A stretch of 64,000 bases of DNA from Martinezella lusitana (GTDB lineage: Bacteria; Pseudomonadota; Alphaproteobacteria; Rhizobiales; Rhizobiaceae): positions 186,001-250,000 of the forward strand of contig NZ_JAFEVL010000062.1 of assembly GCF_016901135.1 (NCBI RefSeq), given 5' to 3'. Position numbers and translations under genes: made by a program. Of this stretch, positions 28,109 to 35,924 are shown in pieces. Position 1 is the first letter of the stretch. The number at the start of each line of letters is the position of its first letter. The notes under the pieces were generated by a model, which saw only the letters and a list, made by a program, of their open reading frames with translations, did not search any database and had not been told where the DNA came from.

Positions 28109-28465
28109 TTATTCGGCAGCGGCGGCGTCAGCAGCCTTCTGTGCCTTTTCGGCAGCGCGTTCCTGAGCCTTCTTGCCCGGCTTTGCCTTTTCCGGGTTGC
28201 TCTTGACGTCGCGCGTTGCAACGCCGGCTTCGGCGAGGAAGCGCAGAACGCGGTCGGTCGGCTGAGCGCCGTTGTCGAGCCAATGCTTGATGCGGTCGGC
28301 GTCGAGCTCAACGCGCTTGGCGTCGTCCTTGGCGAGCATCGGGTTCCAGGAACCGACCTTCTCCAGGAAGCGGCCATCGCGCGGCGAACGGGCGTCGGCT
28401 ACGACAACGTGGTAGTACGGGCGCTTCTTGGAACCACCGCGGGCGAGACGAATTTTCAGTGCCAT
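28109..28465 (-). CDS. rpsP: 30S ribosomal protein S16
   Basis: A 118-residue S16. The core reads [35 protein letters not shown], then VGSWNPM and [20 protein letters not shown]. The last 35 residues are a Lys/Ala/Glu-rich tail, so the protein is longer than the typical 80-90 residues. It binds 16S rRNA early in 30S assembly. It is followed by a strong terminator. Confidence 0.97.
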   Translation of the reverse strand: MALKIRLARGGSKKRPYYHVVVADARSPRDGRFLEKVGSWNPMLAKDDAKRVELDADRIKHWLDNGAQPTDRVLRFLAEAGVATRDVKSNPEKAKPGKKAQERAAEKAQKAADAAAAE

Positions 28466-28542
28466 GTTTCTTACTCCTTAGGCTTTTTGTGACCGCTTGA
28501 TTTTGGCGGCGTGTTTATTTGCTGTTGCTGTTTTTGTGTGTT

Positions 28543-28587
28543 GCATGATCTCTTCCGAAATCCGCTTCACACGTTTCGGGATCATGC
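28543..28587. repeat. Rhizobiales GCATGATC palindrome
   Basis: GCATGATC at 28543-28550 and CCGAAA at 28555-28560 are mirrored by TTTCGG at 28574-28579 and GATCATGC at 28580-28587. It is one of the commonest Rhizobiales intergenic palindromes. It overlaps the last codon and stop of chorismate mutase and may act as its terminator. Confidence 0.7.
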
Positions 28588-28884
28588 TTTGAGATCAGCA
28601 GCGATCTGTTCATGATGCCGGATGACTTCCTTGATGACGAAGTTCAGGAACTTCTCGGCGAAATCCGGGTCCAGATTGGCGTCCTTTGCTAGGCGGCGCA
28701 GGCGTTCGATCTGGAATTCCTCGCGCGCCGGGTCGGCCGGCGGCAGATTGTACTTGGCCTTCAGCACGCCGACCTCTTTGGTGCAGCGGAAGCGTTCGGC
28801 CAGCATGTGCACCAGTGCAGCATCGATATTGTCGATCGACTGGCGGTAGTTGCCCAATTGGGCCTTGACGTCTGGATCAATCAT
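28582..28884 (-). CDS. Chorismate mutase (AroQ type)
   Basis: A 100-residue all-helical chorismate mutase. It has the pattern YRQSIDNIDAALVHMLAERFRCTKEVGVLKAKYNLPPADPAREEFQIERLRRLA, with the arginines and lysine of the AroQ active site. It converts chorismate to prephenate for Phe/Tyr synthesis. ATG 28884 is used; a TTG at 28893 is possible. It lies about 20 bp after ffh and is cotranscribed with it. Its final codon and stop lie inside a repeat palindrome. Confidence 0.92.
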   Translation of the reverse strand: MIDPDVKAQLGNYRQSIDNIDAALVHMLAERFRCTKEVGVLKAKYNLPPADPAREEFQIERLRRLAKDANLDPDFAEKFLNFVIKEVIRHHEQIAADLKA

Positions 28885-28902
28885 GGGGGTCAACGATCCT
28901 TC

Positions 28903-30474
28903 TCACTTCTTCTTCGGTAAACCGGGCAGGCCGGGGAACCCGCCGCCGAGGCCTGGCAGCTTGGCGCCGCCGAGACCGGGCAATCCGCCACCGCCAAGGC
29001 CGGGCATGCCGCCGGGGCGGCCTAGGCCCGCGGCTTCGGCCTGTTTCTGCAGGGCTTCGAGCTGCTTGGGATCCATGTTCGACAGGTCGGGCATGCCGCC
29101 CATACCGCCGCCGCCGAGGCCCATCTTGCCGGCGAGGCCGCCCATCAGCTGCTTCATCATGCCGCCTTTGCCCTTGCCGCCCATCATCTTCATCATGTCC
29201 GCCATCTGGCGGTGCATCTTCAGAAGCTTGTTGATGTCGGAGGCGTCAGTGCCGGAGCCGCTAGCGATGCGCTTCTTGCGGGAATGTTTCAGAAGATCCG
29301 GATTGGCGCGCTCGGCCTTGGTCATCGAGGAGATGATGGCGAGTTGGCGGCCGAAAAGCTTGTCGTTGAGGCCGGCGGCGGCCATCTTGTCCTTCATGCC
29401 GGCCATGCCGGGCATCATGCCCATGATGCCGCCCATGCCGCCCATCTTCTGCATCTGGCCGAGCTGATCGGCAAGGTCGTTCAGGTCGAACTTGCCCTTG
29501 GCCATCTTGGCGGCCATGGCGGCCGCCTTTTCGGCGTCGATGTTTTCAGCAGCCTTCTCGACCAGCGAGACGATATCGCCCATGCCGAGGATGCGGTCGG
29601 CGATACGGCGGGGGTGGAACTCCTCCAGCTCGCCCATCTTTTCGCCGACGCCGATCAGCTTGATCGGCTTGCCGGTCACGGCGCGCATCGAAAGGGCGGC
29701 ACCGCCACGGCCGTCGCCGTCCATGCGGGTCAGCACCAGGCCGGTAATGCCGACGCGGTCGTCGAAATTGCGGGCGAGGTTGACGGCGTCCTGACCGGTC
29801 AAGCTGTCGGCAACCAGCAGGATTTCGTGCGGGTTCGACCGCTTCTTGATATCCGCCATCTCGACCATGAGCGGCTCGTCGATATGCGTGCGGCCGGCGG
29901 TATCGAGGATGACGACGTCATGGCCGCCGAGCTTGGCGGCTTGCACGGCGCGCGCGGCAATATCGGTCGGCGACTGGCCGGCGATGATGGGCAGCGTATC
30001 GATGCCGGCCTGGACGCCGAGCTGGCGCAACTGCTCCTGCGCTGCCGGACGGCGCGTGTCGAGCGAGGCCATCAGGACCTTCTTGCGGTCGCGGCTGGTC
30101 AGGCGGTGGGCGATCTTCGCCGACGTGGTGGTCTTGCCCGAGCCCTGTAGACCGACCATCATGACGACGACCGGGGCCGGCGCGTTGAGGTCGATGCCCA
30201 CGCCTTCGCCGCCGAGCATTTCGATCAGCTCGTCATGGACGATCTTGACGACCATCTGGCCGGGCTTGATCGACTTCAGGATCCCGGCGCCGACGGCCTT
30301 CTCGCGGACTCGGTCGGTAAAGGAGCGCACGACATCAAGCGCCACGTCGGCTTCGAGAAGCGCGCGGCGAACCTCGCGGAGTGCTGCGGAAACATCAGCT
30401 TCCGAAAGCGCGCCGCGGCCTGTCAGTCCATTCAGAATGGAACCAAGACGGTCCTGGAGGTTTTCAAACATCAA
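28903..30474 (-). CDS. ffh: Signal recognition particle protein Ffh
   Basis: A 523-residue SRP GTPase. The N domain is followed by the G domain with the P loop GLQGSGKTT, DTRRPAAQEQLRQLG, LDTAGR and LTRMDGDGRGG. The Met-rich M domain contains LLKHSRKKRIASGSGT for 4.5S RNA binding. The tail after about residue 430 is unusually rich in Gly, Met and Pro (GLPGLGG repeats, ending LPKKK). It delivers nascent membrane proteins to FtsY, also encoded in this window. Confidence 0.97.
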   Translation of the reverse strand: MMFENLQDRLGSILNGLTGRGALSEADVSAALREVRRALLEADVALDVVRSFTDRVREKAVGAGILKSIKPGQMVVKIVHDELIEMLGGEGVGIDLNAPAPVVVMMVGLQGSGKTTTSAKIAHRLTSRDRKKVLMASLDTRRPAAQEQLRQLGVQAGIDTLPIIAGQSPTDIAARAVQAAKLGGHDVVILDTAGRTHIDEPLMVEMADIKKRSNPHEILLVADSLTGQDAVNLARNFDDRVGITGLVLTRMDGDGRGGAALSMRAVTGKPIKLIGVGEKMGELEEFHPRRIADRILGMGDIVSLVEKAAENIDAEKAAAMAAKMAKGKFDLNDLADQLGQMQKMGGMGGIMGMMPGMAGMKDKMAAAGLNDKLFGRQLAIISSMTKAERANPDLLKHSRKKRIASGSGTDASDINKLLKMHRQMADMMKMMGGKGKGGMMKQLMGGLAGKMGLGGGGMGGMPDLSNMDPKQLEALQKQAEAAGLGRPGGMPGLGGGGLPGLGGAKLPGLGGGFPGLPGLPKKK

Positions 30475-30611
30475 TTCTTCCTTATCGATCGCTCTGGGCT
30501 TTAGATTTGCGCCTATTCCTTATCTTCCTCGGCTTTGCCTCGAAAGGGAGATGCGCGGGTCCTCGCCCGAAAACGTCGTGCTTTTCCATGACGAAAACAA
30601 GACGCAAAGCC

Positions 30612-30719
30612 AAAAAGCACCCGAGGGCGCGTCGCGCTGTCGGGTGTTGACCTCCGGGATCTCTTTATACCTTTATGGGTCCCGGTCGGTGGCTCGGAGG
30701 CTTGTGCTCGTCGCAGATT
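30612..30719 (-). ncRNA. Candidate small RNA or attenuated leader upstream of ffh
   Basis: A promoter-like TTGACT-17 bp-TTTATC on the minus strand precedes about 108 nt with no good reading frame. Near its middle CCGGGA pairs with TCCCGG. It ends in a compound stem, CACCCGA / TCGGGTG with inner GCGC / GCGC, followed by TTTTT at 30616-30612. That is the form of a short terminated RNA. It does not contain the conserved SRP-RNA apical loop. It could equally be an attenuator in the ffh leader. Confidence 0.45.
30617..30646 (-). terminator. Rho-independent terminator between the candidate RNA and ffh
   Basis: Minus-strand stem CACCCGA (30646-30640) pairs with TCGGGTG (30624-30618), with an inner GCGC/GCGC stem, then C and TTTTT. 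It points toward ffh, whose start is about 140 bp further on. Confidence 0.7.
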
Positions 30720-30725
30720 GCGGGC

Positions 30726-30754
30726 GATAAACAGGAAAAGGCTGCCAAAGTCAA
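30726..30754 (-). promoter_or_regulatory. Sigma-70-like promoter of the candidate RNA
   Basis: Minus strand TTGACT at 30754-30749 and TTTATC at 30731-30726 are separated by 17 bp. The -35 box is close to consensus and the -10 box is weak. Confidence 0.45.
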
Positions 30755-30882
30755 CCCGAGGCGGTGGAAATGCCTGGGATGCATGCCCAATATCGCTATA
30801 TGAACGTCGTTTTACCGCCAATACGCTCCTCTAATTATTGTATTGATCCCCGCCAAGCCATGATTCCCCGAGACAGATCTGA

Positions 30883-31875
30883 ATGAACGATGCAGCCCTG
30901 ACCAATCTTCTTGCCGCCTGCCGCAGCTATGCCGGCGGCCGGGTCGACGCGCGGTTCAACGCGGCGGCGCAGGCCTTTTATGCCGGAGCCAAGCTGCAGC
31001 CGAAAATCGTCACGAGGGCAGCGCGCGAGTTGCGCAGCCTGCCGCCTCCTGGGGCCGCGATCCTGGCCAACATGCTTGGCACCATCGTCGAGACCGGCGG
31101 TTCCGCCGAGCGCAGCGGTCCTGCCGTGTGGGAGCTTTTTACGGCCTGGCTGCCGCAGATCCATCGCGGCTTTGCAGGCCGCAAGGAGCTGAGCCCGAAG
31201 CAACAGCAACTGCTCGAAGCCTTCCAATTGCTCGGCCAGTCGGTCGTGTCTCACCTTGCCTCGATGCCGGAGGAGCGCAAGCTCGCCGCCGGCAATGCCG
31301 GCCTGATGGCGCAGCTTGCCGAGCTGCAGGATTATACGCCGGGTGCCGCCTGGGTCCGCCAGATGCTTCTGAGCCGTAGCGACGGTCTTGTGGTTTTGCA
31401 TGTGCCGAGCCGCCGAGGCTTCCGCCTGCGCTATGAGAACATCGTCAATTGCTTTCATCTGTTCACGCTGATCCAGGCAGCGTTTGGCGAGACCTTGCCG
31501 GGCGGCCGCGCGCCTAACCGGTTCATCATCGACATGGCGCGTTGCGTAACCGTGGTGGAAGACGGTAACGACGAGCCCTGGTGGCGCTATGAGACAGTGC
31601 AGGCCGATCAGTCCGGCACTGTCGAGATATCAGGCGAAGCGTCCGTCGATACCATCACCCGCATCGACGGCATGCCGGTCATCCTGCTTTCGCCCTCCGT
31701 CGAAGGCGCCGCGTTCTGGGACACGAGCTTCTTCACGCCGCAGCTTTTCGCCATGCCGGCCAATGTCGTGCTTGAGCGAACGCTGACGGCGCGCGAGGTC
31801 GAGGAGTTGTTGGCGAAGGCCGGCTTGTCTGGCGAAGGGGAAATGATGGGCGAGCAAGGAGCGGACAGGCCATGA
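30883..31875 (+). CDS. Conserved-looking protein of unknown function
   Basis: A 330-residue soluble protein I do not recognise. The N-terminal half is helical (LAACRSYAGGRVDARFNAAAQAFYAGAK, then ELSPKQQQLLEAFQLLGQSV). The second half looks more beta-rich (VVLHVPSRRGFRLRYENIVNCFHLFTLIQ, WWRYETVQADQSG). No signal peptide or membrane segment. Its stop overlaps the start of the metallo-hydrolase gene by 4 bp (ATGA at 31872), so the two are translationally coupled and probably act together. Confidence 0.75.
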   Translation: MNDAALTNLLAACRSYAGGRVDARFNAAAQAFYAGAKLQPKIVTRAARELRSLPPPGAAILANMLGTIVETGGSAERSGPAVWELFTAWLPQIHRGFAGRKELSPKQQQLLEAFQLLGQSVVSHLASMPEERKLAAGNAGLMAQLAELQDYTPGAAWVRQMLLSRSDGLVVLHVPSRRGFRLRYENIVNCFHLFTLIQAAFGETLPGGRAPNRFIIDMARCVTVVEDGNDEPWWRYETVQADQSGTVEISGEASVDTITRIDGMPVILLSPSVEGAAFWDTSFFTPQLFAMPANVVLERTLTAREVEELLAKAGLSGEGEMMGEQGADRP

Positions 31876-32891
31876 CAAGCGCATCCGGCTCCGGCAAGAA
31901 AAAGAACCCCTATTATCAAGGCCCGGCTTCCGACCATTTCGATGGTCTGCGCTTCTTCAATCCCGGCGGTGTCGGGCCGGGAAGTTCGCTTGATCTGCTG
32001 AAATGGCAGTTCGCGGGCGGACGGGTGCGCTGGCCCAATCCGGTCATCAGCGCCTTTCCCCCGGCAAAGCCAGACCGGCATGTGTTCGGCGAGCAGATGC
32101 GGGTGACCATGGTCGGGCATGCGTCGATGCTGGTGCAGGTCCCTGGGCTGAACATCCTGACGGACCCGGTCTGGTCCGAGCGCGTCAGTCCGTTCCGCTC
32201 GATCGGGCCGAAGCGCGTGGTGCCGCCCGGCATCCGTTTCGAGGACCTGCCGCCCATCGACCTCGTACTGGTCTCGCACAATCACTACGACCACCTCGAT
32301 CTCGCCACGCTCACGCGCCTGCAGGCGGCGCACCGGCCGAAGATCGTCACGCCGCTCGGCAACGACGCGATCATTCGCCGCGCCGTGCCCGACGCCGAAA
32401 TCGTTGTCGTCGATTGGGGCGATCGCATCGCTGTCAACGGCGGGGCGACCATCGATGCCGAGCCCTGCCACCACTGGTCGGCGCGAGGGATGGGCGACCG
32501 GCGCATGGCGCTGTGGGCCGCTTTCGTGCTCACGACGCCGGCTGGCAAGATCTACCATGTCGGCGACACAGGCTTTCACGACGGCATTAACTACGAGGCC
32601 GTCAGGCAGAAACATGGCGGCTTCCGCCTCGCCATTCTGCCTTTCGGCGCCTATGAGCCGCGCTGGTTCATGAAGGGCCAGCACCAGAACCCTGAAGAGG
32701 CGGTCAAGGGCATGAAGCTCTGCAACGCCGCCTATGTCGCCGGGCATCATTTCGCGACATTCCAGCTGACGGACGAGGGGATTGATGAGCCGGTCCACGC
32801 GTTGGACGCGGCGCTGAAGGCCGAAGGCGTGGAGCCGGACCGGTTTCGGCCGCTGAGGGCAGGCGAAGTGTTCGACGTGCCGGTCGTCTGA
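31872..32891 (+). CDS. Metallo-beta-lactamase-fold hydrolase (NAPE-PLD/UlaG-like)
   Basis: A 339-residue zinc hydrolase. The core has TMVGHASMLVQVPGLNILTDPVWSERVSPF, the metal motif LVSHNHYDHLD (HxHxDH), PCHHWSARG, and GDTGFHDGINYE with a ligand Asp. This pattern belongs to the NAPE-PLD-like branch (N-acyl-phosphatidylethanolamine phospholipase D). A membrane-lipid substrate is possible but not shown. It overlaps the preceding unknown gene. A short copy of its 3' end recurs at 33594-33641. Confidence 0.9.
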   Translation: MTSASGSGKKKNPYYQGPASDHFDGLRFFNPGGVGPGSSLDLLKWQFAGGRVRWPNPVISAFPPAKPDRHVFGEQMRVTMVGHASMLVQVPGLNILTDPVWSERVSPFRSIGPKRVVPPGIRFEDLPPIDLVLVSHNHYDHLDLATLTRLQAAHRPKIVTPLGNDAIIRRAVPDAEIVVVDWGDRIAVNGGATIDAEPCHHWSARGMGDRRMALWAAFVLTTPAGKIYHVGDTGFHDGINYEAVRQKHGGFRLAILPFGAYEPRWFMKGQHQNPEEAVKGMKLCNAAYVAGHHFATFQLTDEGIDEPVHALDAALKAEGVEPDRFRPLRAGEVFDVPVV

Positions 32892-32918
32892 AGGACGCCG
32901 CTCGTCCGGGCCGAAAAC

Positions 32919-32944
32919 TCCTTCTCCCCGAGGGGAGAAGGGGT
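32919..32944. repeat. B-family REP-like half element
   Basis: CTCCTTCTCCCCGAGGGGAGAAGGGG is the palindromic tip of the B family without its partner half. It lies about 27 bp after the metallo-hydrolase stop. Confidence 0.65.
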
Positions 32945-32973
32945 TGCGCGCGGAAGCCTTGTGGGCGCCGAGC

Positions 32974-33417
32974 TTACTGATTGATCTCAGGCTCGACGAG
33001 CTTTGCCAGGTTGCGCAGCGATTCCTGCCAGCCGAGATAGCAGGCTTCGGGCGGAATGACATCGGGTATGCCGGCCTGGGTTATATTCACTTCGGTCCCG
33101 ACCAGGACCTTCTTCAACGACACGGTCACTTCCATTTCGCCCGGCAGGTTCGGATCGTCGAACTTGTCGGTATAGCGCACCAGTTCGCCTGGGACGAGCT
33201 CGCGAAATTCGCCACCGAAGGCGTGGCTTTGGCTCGTCGTAAAGTTGCGGAACGACATCTTGAAGGTGCCGCCGACTGTCGGTTCGAAGTGGTGTACGGT
33301 GCAGGCAAAGCCGTTCGGCGGGAGCCATTTGGCGAGCGCGTCCGCCTCGAGGAATGCGCGATAGACCTTCTCCGGGCTGGTTGCCAGGACGCGGTGCAGG
33401 CGTATGGTATTCGGCAT
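32974..33417 (-). CDS. SRPBCC/AHA1-like START-fold protein
   Basis: A 147-residue helix-grip protein. TIRLHRVLATSPEKVYRAFLEADALAKWLPPNGFACTVHH is the standard opening of the AHSA1/SRPBCC group. GELVRYTDKFDDPNLPGEMEVTVSL and WQESLRNLAKLVEPEI close it. These proteins bind small hydrophobic ligands or assist Hsp90-like partners; the function here is unknown. Its start faces a patch of duplicated and decayed DNA. Confidence 0.88.
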   Translation of the reverse strand: MPNTIRLHRVLATSPEKVYRAFLEADALAKWLPPNGFACTVHHFEPTVGGTFKMSFRNFTTSQSHAFGGEFRELVPGELVRYTDKFDDPNLPGEMEVTVSLKKVLVGTEVNITQAGIPDVIPPEACYLGWQESLRNLAKLVEPEINQ

Positions 33418-33593
33418 GGTTATGATCCTTCTAAATTGACGGATTGGACGACCCTAGGACGGGTGAGGCTTCAGCAATCCGACACTGGAGCGATCTTTTC
33501 TCGAAATTAATCGCGCCAGGCTTCATACGGCAAGGTTTTTTGACCGAGATCAGGCAGAGCGCCGCTTTGTCCGCCAATGGTAATCTGGGACGA

Positions 33594-33641
33594 TGCCGCC
33601 CGCTGAGGGCAGGGGAAGTGTGCGAAGTGTCGGCTGTATAA
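33594..33641 (+). pseudogene. Duplicated 3' end of the metallo-hydrolase gene
   Basis: The reading frame ends PLRAGEVCEVSAV and stop, against PLRAGEVFDVPVV and stop at 32849-32891. DNA identity is high over about 45 bp (CGCTGAGGGCAGG-GAAGTGT). Nothing upstream of it resembles the rest of that gene, so it is a fragment of a former second copy. Confidence 0.6.
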
Positions 33642-33766
33642 GAAACAGCCGCTGCGTCCCGCTATGGCTGGGTATGGGCAATCGCAAAGTATTATTGCGC
33701 CGTTGGGCATTTGTCGCGCCAACAGGCGAGCTGTCCGTTTGGTGCTCGCGGGAGGAGGAGCATGTT

Positions 33767-33794
33767 GGCGGCGGGAAAAATTCCCGCCGCCTTT
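33767..33794 (+). terminator. Orphan terminator-like hairpin
   Basis: GGCGGCGGGAA at 33767-33777 pairs with TTCCCGCCGCC at 33781-33791 across three A residues, followed by TTTG. No intact plus-strand gene precedes it, which fits a lost gene upstream. Confidence 0.55.
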
Positions 33795-33874
33795 GTCTGG
33801 ATCGACGCGCGCGAGCGCTGTAAGGTGCGATGGACCTTTAAGGTCAAACGAGCACAGCGGCTCGGTCCGTCACG

Positions 33875-34186
33875 TCAGTGATTTTTATTCGGTCCTTTTC
33901 CAGTGGCGAAGCTGCAGGTCTTTACCTTGCAGCTCGGATCGTCGCTGGTTGGCACGCTGGCGCTGGTCATCGATCCCTGTCCGAGGCATGACATCGAATT
34001 GGATACATAGCGATTGTACATCAGACTGCCTGGCTGGTGTGAGGGGTACTTCAGTACGATCGAGCCTTCACTCGCAATTTTTTCGTGAATGGATGCACAA
34101 GTCATCGATTTCGAGTTGTACATGGGTCCGGCCATCGCGTTTGTGGAAATCATTCCAATTGCCGCGAGCATAATGATCTTCTTCAT
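33875..34186 (-). CDS. Small secreted protein with four cysteines
   Basis: A 103-residue protein with a cleavable-looking signal peptide (MKKIIMLAAIGMISTNAMAG, cut near residue 19). The mature part has four Cys (SMTC, MSCLG, SCKVKTC) and could form two disulfides in the periplasm. AAGGAAA sits at good distance from the ATG at 34186. I do not recognise a family. It lies downstream of the porin gene on the same strand, separated by a terminator. Confidence 0.72.
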   Translation of the reverse strand: MKKIIMLAAIGMISTNAMAGPMYNSKSMTCASIHEKIASEGSIVLKYPSHQPGSLMYNRYVSNSMSCLGQGSMTSASVPTSDDPSCKVKTCSFATGKGPNKNH

Positions 34187-34332
34187 GGGCTTTCCTTTAA
34201 ATCGGTTCCGGCACTCAGCTGTCACTTGCCGAGCGAGATTGAACTTTCGTTCGTCTCGTGCCTGCTTCCGCACCGCTCTTGTCAGTGGGCGCGGTCTGAA
34301 CAAAATCTTGATTCGACGGCCGAGCGGAGAAC

Positions 34333-34359
34333 AAGGCTCCGATAATTCCACGGAGCCTT
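34333..34359 (-). terminator. Porin gene terminator
   Basis: AAGGCTCCG at 34333-34341 pairs with CGGAGCCTT at 34351-34359. On the minus strand it is followed by GTTCTCC, a weak tail. It lies about 40 bp after the porin stop. Confidence 0.6.
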
Positions 34360-34396
34360 TATTCTCTGATCGAAGGTCAAACCAAATCAGCTGGTA

Positions 34397-35497
34397 TTAG
34401 AACGTGCGCTCAAAGCGAAGAATGCCGGAGACGGTATCGTCCTTGGCATAGTCATAGTGAACGTAGGTCAATTCCGGTTCGACCAGCAGGTTCTTGACCG
34501 GGTTGAACTTGACGTTCGTCGTCGCTTCGAAAATCTTCGAGTCGGTGTAGGCGAGCTGGAGGTTCCACTTCAGCTTGTCGTTGATCGGAACGCCAACACC
34601 GCCCCAAACCGCCCAGTCGCCCCAGCCGCATTTCGAGCCATTGACAACGCCTGCAGGCGAGGTGCAAGCCGAGACGTTCTGGTTCGAGCCGGCATATTGG
34701 TTGAGCTTGCTGCCGTCGGTATTGTAGCCACCCATCAGGAAGGCCGTGAGGAAACCGAAGTCCGCGTCGATACGAGCCTTGATGGCGCCTTCTTCGACGA
34801 TGGAGTCATAACCACCAACGACCTTGAAGCCGAACATGCCGGCCTTGTAGCCGAGACCAGCAACGACGTTAGGGGCGTAATGGTCAGCCTCGGACAATTG
34901 CCACGCGCCGCCATAAGCAGTGCTGGTGGATCCGGAGTTGCTGTCTTCCACCGAGATAACGCCGGTGAAACCCGTGCCGCTATCGTAGTTGTAGGTCAGC
35001 TGGTTGAGTTCGTAAGGGCCGTCATAGATCACGTCGTCGTTGATGACATCGCCGGCATATCCAACGAACTGGTTATACTGCGAGTCCGTCTTACCAACGG
35101 TGAAGCCGCCGAGGCTGATGTAGGACCACAGCAGGTTCGTGCTGGTGGAGCCGCCGTCGTTCCAGTCCCAACGGACGATGGTTTCCGTCTTCAACGGACC
35201 GTATTCGGTGTCGGTCGCGGTGTTGACGTTGAGTTCGGCGCGGGTGTGCCACTTCGTGCCGATCGTGCTTGTGCGATTATAGGGATCGTACCACTGACCT
35301 TCGGTACGAACCTTGCCGCCGACCCTGAGGCAGGTTTCCGTGCCTGGGATGAAGAAGTAGCCAGCACCGAATGCATCGCAGATGCGGACGTATTCGAGCG
35401 GCTCCGGCTCAGCAGCAACGATGGCGTCGGCTGCATGAGCGCCGGATACTGCTGCCAAGGCAGCAGCGGAGCCGAGAAGAAGGCTCTTGATGTTCAT
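34397..35497 (-). CDS. Outer-membrane porin (RopA type, Porin_2)
   Basis: A 366-residue beta-barrel porin. The signal peptide is MNIKSLLLGSAAALAAVSGAHAADA. The mature start EPEPLEYVRICDAFGAGYFFIPGTETCLRVGGKVR, with two cysteines, is typical of rhizobial and Brucella Omp2/RopA porins. The last residue is Phe (LRFERTF), the barrel-assembly signal. It provides diffusion across the outer membrane. GGAG precedes the ATG at 35497. A long, gene-free upstream region suggests elaborate regulation. Confidence 0.94.
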   Translation of the reverse strand: MNIKSLLLGSAAALAAVSGAHAADAIVAAEPEPLEYVRICDAFGAGYFFIPGTETCLRVGGKVRTEGQWYDPYNRTSTIGTKWHTRAELNVNTATDTEYGPLKTETIVRWDWNDGGSTSTNLLWSYISLGGFTVGKTDSQYNQFVGYAGDVINDDVIYDGPYELNQLTYNYDSGTGFTGVISVEDSNSGSTSTAYGGAWQLSEADHYAPNVVAGLGYKAGMFGFKVVGGYDSIVEEGAIKARIDADFGFLTAFLMGGYNTDGSKLNQYAGSNQNVSACTSPAGVVNGSKCGWGDWAVWGGVGVPINDKLKWNLQLAYTDSKIFEATTNVKFNPVKNLLVEPELTYVHYDYAKDDTVSGILRFERTF

Positions 35498-35924
35498 AGT
35501 AACTCCGTTCCTGATATGAAATTGAGCCATGAGCGAACCATAAAGGCCCGTTCAAGATTCTGTTCATCAACCCCGAAGCGCTACCATTCCCACGCGGCGA
35601 GGATTGCATCCACGGTCTTTCTTTTACAAGGACGCTGCCATACTCGACGATATATATGTCAGCAGTATATGAGCCTGTGTTGCTGAAACATCGCACCACC
35701 GGCTCGAATCTCTGGCCAAAAAGCCAGCGCAGCGGATCACTTTGGTAGCCGGCTAATCATGGTTCCGCCTTAGGCCTCCCTGAAGAACGGTGAGGCGCAT
35801 TACGGCCGTTCTTGGAACGGGGTGCGCGAAGGCTCTGGGCGAAGGAGCGCAAATGGCAACTTTGCATTGGCAATCGCCAAGTGGCCGTCACCAGATCAGC
35901 CGATCCATACCATTCCCGTAGATA
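35498..35924. other. Porin upstream region, 427 bp without a gene
   Basis: No coding frame with a ribosome site is visible. It must contain the porin promoter on the minus strand. A weak inverted repeat AAGAACGG (35783-35790) / CCGTTCTT (35806-35813) is the only structure that I can point to. Confidence 0.5.

Larger units (their letters stand above)
33418..33874. other. Intergenic stretch of 457 bp without an intact gene
   Basis: It holds the start region of the START-fold gene, the duplicated hydrolase fragment, and a strong hairpin at 33767-33791. The rest has no reading frame with a plausible ribosome site and no further repeat that I can see. Confidence 0.5.

Noticed and set aside
30475-30882. 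4.5S SRP RNA gene next to ffh
   Set aside because: The conserved GGUCCGGAAGGAAGCAGC-like loop is absent from both strands. The structured segment is reported as an unknown RNA instead.
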